A DNA stretch of 64,000 nucleotides, taken from the NCBI RefSeq assembly GCF_004363315.1, contig NZ_SNYL01000002.1, positions 232,095 to 296,094 on the forward strand, given 5' to 3'. Shown here piece after piece: positions 57,274 to 64,000 of the stretch; position 1 is the first letter of the stretch, and each line of letters begins with the position of its first letter. The position numbers and the translations under genes are program-made. The DNA comes from Tepidicella xavieri (GTDB lineage: Bacteria > Pseudomonadota > Gammaproteobacteria > Burkholderiales > Burkholderiaceae_C). The notes under the pieces were generated by a model. The model searched no databases. It had not been told where the DNA came from and was given only the letters and a program-made list of their open reading frames with translations.

Positions 57274-57558
57274 CGCATCTCTCCCTCGGAGAGCTGTCCA
57301 CACCTTGACGAAAACCGACTGGACACCCCCTCCCAGCCAGGGATCTTCCGAAGCAACCAGCAAGCCATTGATTTTTCGATCATTTTTTCTATCACTGTGG
57401 TCAGGAAGGTGCGCCGCAGAGGCGCATACCTCAGATATCCCTCGAAAATCGACGGATTACACACAAAGTTATCCACAGAAGCCGCCCTCCCCGGCCTGTG
57501 CGGCTGCGCCATAATCAGTCTTGTACAACACACCGCGTCGTGAGCGAGGAGTCCTGCA
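57274..57558. other. 285-bp divergent intergenic region xseA-exbB
   Basis: The largest non-coding gap in the window. It has an AT-rich stretch around 57368-57395 (TTGATTTTTCGATCATTTTT), a perfect DnaA box at 57469, a CATAAT box near 57510 and a Shine-Dalgarno for exbB. A plus-strand open frame across it (57166-57543) has no coding character. Confidence 0.7.
57469..57477 (+). promoter_or_regulatory. Perfect consensus DnaA box
   Basis: TTATCCACA exactly matches the strong DnaA-box consensus. It is a single copy beside an AT-rich stretch, in the xseA-exbB gap. Confidence 0.5.
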
Positions 57559-58194
57559 TTGCTGTCGATCATACAAGCCGCCGGCTGGCCCATCTGGCCG
57601 CTGATTGCCTGCTCGGTCATCGGACTGGCGCTGATCATCGAACGGTTCTTGAGCCTGAAAACGGACAGGGTGGCCCCCCCCCAACTGGTGGAGGAGGCCA
57701 TCATGGCTTCGCGCCACGGCGTGCCGCCACCGCAAGTGGTACAGCAACTCGCCGAAAACTCCGTGTTGGGAGAATTGCTGGCCTCGGGTTTTCGGCATTT
57801 GCAAAACCATCCCGATGCCACGGAAGACGAGCTTCGCTCGGGGCTGGAGTCGGCTGGGCGGCTGGCCGCGGCCAAGCTGCAAAAATACCTCGGCGCCATC
57901 GCCACCATCGCCTCGGCGGCCCCGCTCATCGGCCTGCTGGGCACCGTCATCGGCATGATCGAGATCTTCGGCTCCCAGGCCGGTCCGGGCGGACTCACCC
58001 CCGGCGGCGGCAATCCGGAGCAGCTGGCTCACGGCATCTCGATCGCGCTGTACAACACCGCTTTCGGCCTCATGGTGGCCATTCCGGCGCTGATCTTCTG
58101 GCGCTATTTCCGCGCGCGGGTCGATGCCTACCTGCTGCAAATGGAGGTGGGCGCGGAGCGCTTTGCTCACCACCTGCTCACACTGCGTCGCTGA
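57559..58194 (+). CDS. exbB: ExbB/TolQ/MotA-family proton channel subunit
   Basis: 211 residues from TTG 57559, with AGGAG seven bases upstream; no ATG is available. Three membrane helices: one at the N-terminus (WPIWPLIACSVIGLALIIERF) and two late ones in IATIASAAPLIGLLGTVIGMIEIF and the ISIALYNTAFGLMVAIPALIFW segment, the conserved MotA/TolQ/ExbB channel. Works with ExbD to energise TonB-dependent uptake through the proton motive force. No tonB gene is adjacent. It begins the exbB-exbD-lpxK-Trm112-kdsB-adk run. Confidence 0.93.
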   Translation: MLSIIQAAGWPIWPLIACSVIGLALIIERFLSLKTDRVAPPQLVEEAIMASRHGVPPPQVVQQLAENSVLGELLASGFRHLQNHPDATEDELRSGLESAGRLAAAKLQKYLGAIATIASAAPLIGLLGTVIGMIEIFGSQAGPGGLTPGGGNPEQLAHGISIALYNTAFGLMVAIPALIFWRYFRARVDAYLLQMEVGAERFAHHLLTLRR

Positions 58195-58207
58195 ACGCCC
58201 CCACATC

Positions 58208-58633
58208 ATGGCCATCCAGTTTCGCAGCGGCAGCCGGGAAGAGCCCGAGATCAACCTCATCCCGTTCATCGACATCCTGCTGGTGGTGCTCATCTTCCTG
58301 ATGCTGACCACCACCTACAGCAAATACACCGAACTGCAAGTCAACCTGCCGGTGGCCGACGCCGAGCAGCCACGCGAATATCCGCGCGAAATCATCGTCT
58401 CCGTCGGGCAGGATGGACGTTATGCCGTGGGGGGGCAGGTTCTTGAAAGCGCCAGCGTGGAAGCGTTGGTGCGCGCCTTGCAGCAAGCGGCCGACGGCAG
58501 CCGGGAGCCGGTCGTCATCATCAGCGCCGATGCCGCCGCCACCCACCAGGCGGTGGTCAATGTGATGGATGCAGCCCGGCGCACGGGACTGAATCAGATC
58601 ACCTTTGCCACCCAGCAAGCGCGTGGCCGCTGA
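58208..58633 (+). CDS. exbD: ExbD/TolR-family protein
   Basis: 141 residues from ATG 58208. One N-terminal membrane helix with the critical Asp: NLIPFIDILLVVLIFLML (Asp near residue 22), then a periplasmic domain ending NVMDAARRTGLNQITFAT. It forms the proton-driven motor with ExbB, 13 bp upstream. The lpxK reading frame begins inside its 3' end, so lipid A and transport genes are transcriptionally linked. Confidence 0.93.
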   Translation: MAIQFRSGSREEPEINLIPFIDILLVVLIFLMLTTTYSKYTELQVNLPVADAEQPREYPREIIVSVGQDGRYAVGGQVLESASVEALVRALQQAADGSREPVVIISADAAATHQAVVNVMDAARRTGLNQITFATQQARGR

Positions 58634-59735
58634 CCCCCCCCGCCCCACACCGGCCCAGCCGCGCTGGGCACAGACGCTCACCCAGGCATGGCTGCGACGC
58701 GGCGGGCTGGCCCGCGCCCTGCTGCCGCTGGCCTGGGTGTATGGCAGGCTGTGGGCGCTGCGGGCCTGGCTTTATCGACGCGGCTGGCTGCGCTCGACCC
58801 GGCTGCCACTGCCCGTGGTGGTGATTGGCAACGTGGTGGTGGGCGGCGCCGGCAAGACGCCCACCGTCATCGCGCTGGCGCGGCACTGGCAGGCACAGGG
58901 CTGGAAGCCGGGTGTCATCTCTCGCGGGCACGGTGGCCGGCACGCCGCGCCCACCCCAGTCCGCCCGGACAGCGACCCCGCCGAAGTGGGTGACGAGCCT
59001 GCGCTCATCGCCCGCGCCACAGGCGTGCCGGTCATGGTGGGGCGCCACCGGGTGGCCGCCGCCCGTGCGCTCATGGCCGCGCACCCCGAGGTCAACCTCA
59101 TCCTCAGCGACGACGGCATGCAACACTGGGCGCTGCAGCGCGACGCCACCGTCGTCGTGTTCGATGCCCGGGGCGTGGGCAACGGCTGGCTGCTGCCGGC
59201 GGGCTTGTTGCGCGAGCCCTGGCCTGCCGCCATCTGGGGCAATGGCCCGCTGTTCGTGCTGCACACCCAGCCCGCCAGCATCCCGCCCCACCCCGCTGCG
59301 GCGCAGCCCTTTCGGGCACACCGTCGCCTGGCCGCGCAGGCCGTCAATGCCCAAGGTGCCACCAGCCCCCTGACGGCGCTGCGCGAGCGCCCTCGGCTCG
59401 CGGCCCTGGCGGGCATCGCGCAACCGGAAGCGTTTTTCCAGATGTTGCGGGCATGCGGCCTGCCGCTGCGTCACACCCTGGCCTTGCCCGACCATGCCGA
59501 CACCCCCACCCTGCTCGCTGCCCTGGCCAGCGCCGGCCCGGATCTGACCTGGCTGTGCACCGAAAAAGACGCCATCAAACTCTTTGCCGCCTTGCGCCAG
59601 TCTGGCCACAGCGCGACCGACGTCTGGGCCGTGGGATTGGAACAACACTTGGAGCCCGCCCTGCTCGACGCGCTCGACCGCACCCTGGCGGCGTGCAAAG
59701 GGCTATCATCCCCGCATGGACACCAAACTCCTTGA
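58623..59735 (+). CDS. lpxK: Tetraacyldisaccharide 4'-kinase
   Basis: Phosphorylates the lipid A precursor at the 4' position at the inner membrane. About 370 residues from GTG 58623, overlapping the end of exbD by 11 nt; TTG 58605 is the alternative. The ATP-binding loop is [20 protein letters not shown], followed by GVISRGHGG and a [16 protein letters not shown] block with the catalytic Asp pair, all LpxK hallmarks. A later LPDHADTP and CTEKDAIKL complete the family pattern. It overlaps the Trm112-like gene by 20 nt. Confidence 0.94.
   Translation: MAADPPRPTPAQPRWAQTLTQAWLRRGGLARALLPLAWVYGRLWALRAWLYRRGWLRSTRLPLPVVVIGNVVVGGAGKTPTVIALARHWQAQGWKPGVISRGHGGRHAAPTPVRPDSDPAEVGDEPALIARATGVPVMVGRHRVAAARALMAAHPEVNLILSDDGMQHWALQRDATVVVFDARGVGNGWLLPAGLLREPWPAAIWGNGPLFVLHTQPASIPPHPAAAQPFRAHRRLAAQAVNAQGATSPLTALRERPRLAALAGIAQPEAFFQMLRACGLPLRHTLALPDHADTPTLLAALASAGPDLTWLCTEKDAIKLFAALRQSGHSATDVWAVGLEQHLEPALLDALDRTLAACKGLSSPHGHQTP
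59704..59709 (+). promoter_or_regulatory. Putative -10 box TATCAT for the Trm112-like gene
   Basis: TATCAT lies inside the end of lpxK and ends exactly six bases before ATG 59716, so a leaderless internal transcript of the Trm112-kdsB-adk genes is possible. Confidence 0.35.
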
Positions 59736-59922
59736 ACTGCTCGTCTGCCCGGTGACCAAAGGGCCGCTGGTCTACCAGCGCGAGACGCAGGAACTCATCT
59801 CCCGCAGCGCCCGCCTGGCCTATCCCATCCGCGACGGCATCCCCATCATGCTGGAAAACGAGGCCCGCGAAATCAGCGAAGAAGAAGCGGCACGCCCCCC
59901 CACGCCACGCCCTTCTGTCTGA
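59716..59922 (+). CDS. Trm112-like (UPF0434/YcaR) protein
   Basis: A 68-residue Trm112-domain protein. N-terminal [14 protein letters not shown], then [18 protein letters not shown] are the family's blocks; bacterial members have kept the fold but often lost zinc Cys residues, and here only one Cys (residue 11) is present. In many proteobacteria the gene sits between lpxK and kdsB, as here. Its role is not established. It overlaps lpxK by 20 nt and is followed by kdsB after 10 bp. Confidence 0.92.
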   Translation: MDTKLLELLVCPVTKGPLVYQRETQELISRSARLAYPIRDGIPIMLENEAREISEEEAARPPTPRPSV

Positions 59923-59932
59923 ACCCGCGCCC

Positions 59933-61523
<1,591 letters not shown>

Positions 61524-61531
61524 AGGCCCGC

Positions 61532-62482
61532 TCAGACGAGCCGCAGCATCAGTTCCAGCCGCGCCTTCGCTGGCGGCAAAGGCGTGGCGGGAATGGGGCA
61601 ATCGGCGCCCTCGATCACCCGTCCAGCGGCGCAGCGCGTGCTGCGCCACACCATTACCCCGGCACGCTGCGCCTGCACCAACGCTGCCAGCAACGCCTGG
61701 TGCAGCGTGCCATTACCCGTGCCAGCCACCACCAACCCACGCAGCGGGGCTTCGCCCCCTCCCGTCTGGGCGTGCGCCAGCAACGCGCGCACCATGGCAC
61801 CCGTTTGCCCGCCGTGGCTGGTGATCCACTCCACGCGGGGCCACTGCGGAGTCGCCAGCAAGCGGTCCAGCAGATGGGCGTCGAAGTCAGACGCCGTGTC
61901 GGGCCAGGGGCGCCAGCAGGTCAATCGCCCTTCCTCCAATGCGGCCACCGGCCCCGCATCGCCGGAGTCGTACACATCCAACCGATGGTTGTGGGCCTTG
62001 CGCACATCCAGCGCCGAATGCACCCGCCCGGCGCACACGGCCACCACGCCACGCGCTTCGGCCGTCGCGGCCAAGCGCAAGCCGCCTGCCAGATTTTGCG
62101 GGCCATCGCGCAGCGTGGACGTGGCCGGCCGCATGGCGCTGACCATCACCACCGGCTTGGCCGGATTGAGCACGCGCTGCAGCAGGTAGGCCGTTTCCTC
62201 CAGCGTATCGGTGCCATGGGTCACCACCACGCCATGCACCTCCGGCTGCTGCAGATGGCGGTGCACCGCCGCCAGCAAGCGGCGCCACACGGCATCATCC
62301 ATGTCCTTGCTGTCGATCTGGGCCACCTGCTCGGCCTCCACGGCAAAGCCGTCTGGCGCGGCCACCTCGCCCAAAAGTGCCGTCACAGGCACTTCACCGG
62401 CTTTGTAGCCAATGTTGTCCATCGCGCTGGCGGCCCGACCGGCAATCGTGCCGCCGGTGCCCAAGACGATGATTTTTTTCAT
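61532..62482 (-). CDS. L-asparaginase (type I/II family, no signal peptide)
   Basis: A 316-residue asparaginase of the bacterial AnsA/AnsB family. The two catalytic Thr motifs are TGGTIAG (residues 9-15) and VVVTHGTDTLEETAYLL (Thr about residue 88), with the Lys usually found near residue 160-165. The absence of a signal peptide suggests a cytoplasmic enzyme. Product is aspartate and ammonia. The start overlaps the rfbC stop by 4 nt (62479-62482), an odd link between an amidohydrolase and a sugar-nucleotide operon. Confidence 0.92.
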   Translation of the reverse strand: MKKIIVLGTGGTIAGRAASAMDNIGYKAGEVPVTALLGEVAAPDGFAVEAEQVAQIDSKDMDDAVWRRLLAAVHRHLQQPEVHGVVVTHGTDTLEETAYLLQRVLNPAKPVVMVSAMRPATSTLRDGPQNLAGGLRLAATAEARGVVAVCAGRVHSALDVRKAHNHRLDVYDSGDAGPVAALEEGRLTCWRPWPDTASDFDAHLLDRLLATPQWPRVEWITSHGGQTGAMVRALLAHAQTGGGEAPLRGLVVAGTGNGTLHQALLAALVQAQRAGVMVWRSTRCAAGRVIEGADCPIPATPLPPAKARLELMLRLV

Positions 62483-63036
62483 GCAAACACCTCTGCCTCA
62501 TTGAATGAGGCGCCTTTCGCGTCTTTGGCCGCCAGCATAGGCATCTGCCCGCCCAAAGGCCAATCGATGGCCAGCGTCGGATCGTCCCAGCGCAGGCTGC
62601 GCTCGTGCTCAGGGTACCAGTAGTCGGTGGTTTTGTACAAAAACTCGGCGCTTTCGCTCAGCACCAAAAAACCGTGGGCGAAGCCCGGGGGAATCCACAG
62701 TTGGCGCTTGTCGTCGGCGCTCAACGTCAGGCCCACCCAACGCCCAAACGTGGGCGAAGACCGCCGCAGGTCCACGGCCACGTCGAATACCTCGCCGCGC
62801 ACCACGCGAACCAGCTTGCCCTGAGGATGTTGGATTTGGTAATGCAAGCCGCGCAACACGCCACGGGCCGATTGGCTGTGGTTGTCTTGGACGAACTGCA
62901 TGCCTTGCACACCGGTGGCCCGCTCGAATTCGCGTTGATTGAAGCTCTCAAAGAAAAAACCCCGCGCATCGCCAAACACTTGGGGCTGCAGGATCAAGAC
63001 GTCAGGGATATCGGTGGAGATGGCGGTATAGGGCAT
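62479..63036 (-). CDS. rfbC: dTDP-4-dehydrorhamnose 3,5-epimerase
   Basis: 185 residues, RmlC type. FFESFNQREFERATG at the N-terminus, the active-site HSQSARGVLRGLHYQ block (catalytic His), DVAVDLRRSSPTFGRW and IPPGFAHGFLVLSE (second His) are intact. It converts dTDP-4-keto-6-deoxyglucose to the rhamnose precursor for O-antigen or exopolysaccharide. It follows rfbA by 17 bp and overlaps the asparaginase gene. Confidence 0.96.
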   Translation of the reverse strand: MPYTAISTDIPDVLILQPQVFGDARGFFFESFNQREFERATGVQGMQFVQDNHSQSARGVLRGLHYQIQHPQGKLVRVVRGEVFDVAVDLRRSSPTFGRWVGLTLSADDKRQLWIPPGFAHGFLVLSESAEFLYKTTDYWYPEHERSLRWDDPTLAIDWPLGGQMPMLAAKDAKGASFNEAEVFA

Positions 63037-63053
63037 GGCGCAGACTCAGCGCG

Positions 63054-63944
63054 TCATTTCAGCAAGTTCAACAAGTATTGCCCGTAGCCGTTCTTGGCCA
63101 GCGGCTGCGCGAGTTGCTGCAACTGGGCGCTGTCGATCCAGCCGTTGCGCCAGGCGATTTCTTCCGGGCAGGCCACTTTGAGGCCCTGGCGACGCTCCAG
63201 CGTGGCAATGAACTGGCTGGCGTCCAGCAGGCTGTCGTGGGTGCCGGTATCGAGCCAGGCATAGCCGCGCCCCATGGTCTGCACAGTGAGTTGGCCTCGT
63301 TCCAGGTAGGTCTGGTTGACGGTGGTGATTTCCAATTCGCCCCGGGCGCTGGGCCGCACGGTCTTGGCGATGTCCACCACCTGCCCGTCGTAGAAATACA
63401 GCCCGGTGACGGCGTAATGGCTCTTGGGCACGGCCGGCTTTTCTTCGATGCTGATGGCGCGCCCTGCGGCATCGAATGCCACCACGCCATAGCGCTGCGG
63501 GTCTGTGACGTGATAGGCGAACACGGTGGCCCCGCTGGTCTGGGCATTGGCCAAGCGCAGCAGGGGCTGAAAGTCGTGGCCATAGAAAATGTTGTCGCCC
63601 AGCACCAGGGCGCTGGGCGCGCCGGCCAGGAAATCTTCGCCAATCAGAAAAGCCTGCGCCAATCCATCTGGCGAAGGCTGCACGGCGTAGTGCAGGCTCA
63701 TGCCCCACTGGGCGCCATCGCCCAGCAACTGCGCAAAGCGGGGCGTGTCTTGCGGGGTGCTGATGACCAGCACCTCACGAATGCCCGCCAGCATGAGCGT
63801 GCTCAGCGGGTAATAGACCATGGGCTTGTCGTAAACTGGCAAGAGCTGCTTGCTCACGGCCAGCGTGGCCGGATGCAGCCTGGTGCCGGAGCCTCCGGCG
63901 AGGATGATGCCTTTGCGGATGTTCTCGCTATCTTTCAAACTCAT
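63054..63944 (-). CDS. rfbA: Glucose-1-phosphate thymidylyltransferase
   Basis: 296 residues, RmlA type, first step of dTDP-rhamnose synthesis. Nucleotide-binding [44 protein letters not shown], then [12 protein letters not shown] and [20 protein letters not shown] are the signatures. The 56 bp upstream are AT-rich, with a TAGAAT box on the minus strand at 63987-63992, so rfbA may start an operon here, while rfbB and rfbD, usually upstream, would lie beyond the window. Confidence 0.96.
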   Translation of the reverse strand: MSLKDSENIRKGIILAGGSGTRLHPATLAVSKQLLPVYDKPMVYYPLSTLMLAGIREVLVISTPQDTPRFAQLLGDGAQWGMSLHYAVQPSPDGLAQAFLIGEDFLAGAPSALVLGDNIFYGHDFQPLLRLANAQTSGATVFAYHVTDPQRYGVVAFDAAGRAISIEEKPAVPKSHYAVTGLYFYDGQVVDIAKTVRPSARGELEITTVNQTYLERGQLTVQTMGRGYAWLDTGTHDSLLDASQFIATLERRQGLKVACPEEIAWRNGWIDSAQLQQLAQPLAKNGYGQYLLNLLK

Positions 63945-63986
63945 AAGCTTTTTTGACTTTCCACTAAAGCACCCTGTGATCAGCTC

Positions 63987-63992
63987 ATTCTA
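63987..63992 (-). promoter_or_regulatory. Putative -10 box TAGAAT for rfbA
   Basis: TAGAAT on the minus strand, 42 bp before ATG 63944, in a locally AT-rich stretch. Its -35 would lie outside the window. Confidence 0.35.
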
Positions 63993-64000
63993 AACCACCT

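Noticed and set aside
57469..57477. Replication origin at the DnaA box
   Set aside because: Only one box, no dnaA, dnaN or parAB genes nearby.
57166..57543. Possible small gene in the xseA-exbB gap
   Set aside because: No coding bias, no ribosome binding site, and it overlaps the start of xseA.

Overview
The window is 64 kb of dense, GC-rich bacterial chromosome. It holds about 59 protein genes and two tRNA genes, and no gap between genes exceeds 300 bp. The gene families and their arrangement (exbB-exbD-lpxK-Trm112-like-kdsB-adk; glnS with a Comamonadaceae-style N-terminal insert; a BMP-type ABC purine cluster beside xdhAB; KDO/lipid A and dTDP-rhamnose genes) point to a Gram-negative betaproteobacterium of the order Burkholderiales, most likely Comamonadaceae or a close relative. 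This placement is inferred from gene content, not from a marker-gene search.

Layout. 1-3.2 kb: the 5' part of uppP (minus, cut by the window edge), a small secreted Pro/Val/His-rich protein, and a coupled pair of proteases (M48 lipoprotein with TPRs, and a membrane-anchored retropepsin-like protease). 3.2-8.5 kb: glnS, then a single-chain MmeI-type restriction-modification enzyme and a pRiA4b ORF-3-like protein, which look like accessory genes. 8.6-13.6 kb: a diguanylate cyclase whose Shine-Dalgarno sits in a hairpin, a 95-residue unknown, selO, a TerB-like protein, an EamA exporter and aroQ. 13.5-19.9 kb: an MFS transporter, aroC, a CBS-pair protein, metY, an alpha/beta hydrolase and a cytochrome P450. 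20-23.4 kb: a striking fusion of an ammonium transporter with HAMP, two PAS, GGDEF and EAL domains. 23.3-30 kb: yihY, a DUF2069-like protein, a D-2-hydroxyacid dehydrogenase, a glutamine amidotransferase, thyA, an EamA transporter, a cupin and dcd.

30-42 kb is a purine-uptake and catabolism block. Reading leftwards are a LysR regulator, a nucleoside-type ABC transporter (ATPase, two permeases, BMP-family binding protein), a Rieske oxygenase and an adenine-deaminase-type enzyme. Divergent from these are xdhA and xdhB (xanthine dehydrogenase). The genes suggest import of purines, deamination of adenine to hypoxanthine, and oxidation through xanthine to urate. 42-51 kb: acs, a bacterial voltage-gated sodium channel overlapping a class I fumarase, two unknown proteins, tRNA-Leu(UAA), hydroxypyruvate isomerase and dinG. 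51-57.3 kb: a 7TM GGDEF-EAL protein, a FeeM-like N-acyl amino acid synthase, tRNA-Ser(UGA), sodB and xseA. 57.5-61.5 kb: exbB, exbD, lpxK, a Trm112-like protein, kdsB and adk. 61.5-64 kb: an L-asparaginase and dTDP-rhamnose genes rfbC and rfbA (minus), with an AT-rich edge that may begin a surface-polysaccharide locus.

Three c-di-GMP proteins lie in the window. Several housekeeping genes carry a -10-like box 6-7 nt before the ATG, which suggests leaderless transcripts. The best candidates for new biology are the ammonium-sensor/c-di-GMP fusion, the SD-masking hairpin on the diguanylate cyclase, the Rieske gene inside the purine cluster, the channel-fumarase overlap, and the palindromes between the FeeM-like gene and tRNA-Ser. 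No CRISPR array, insertion sequence, integrase or replication origin was seen.
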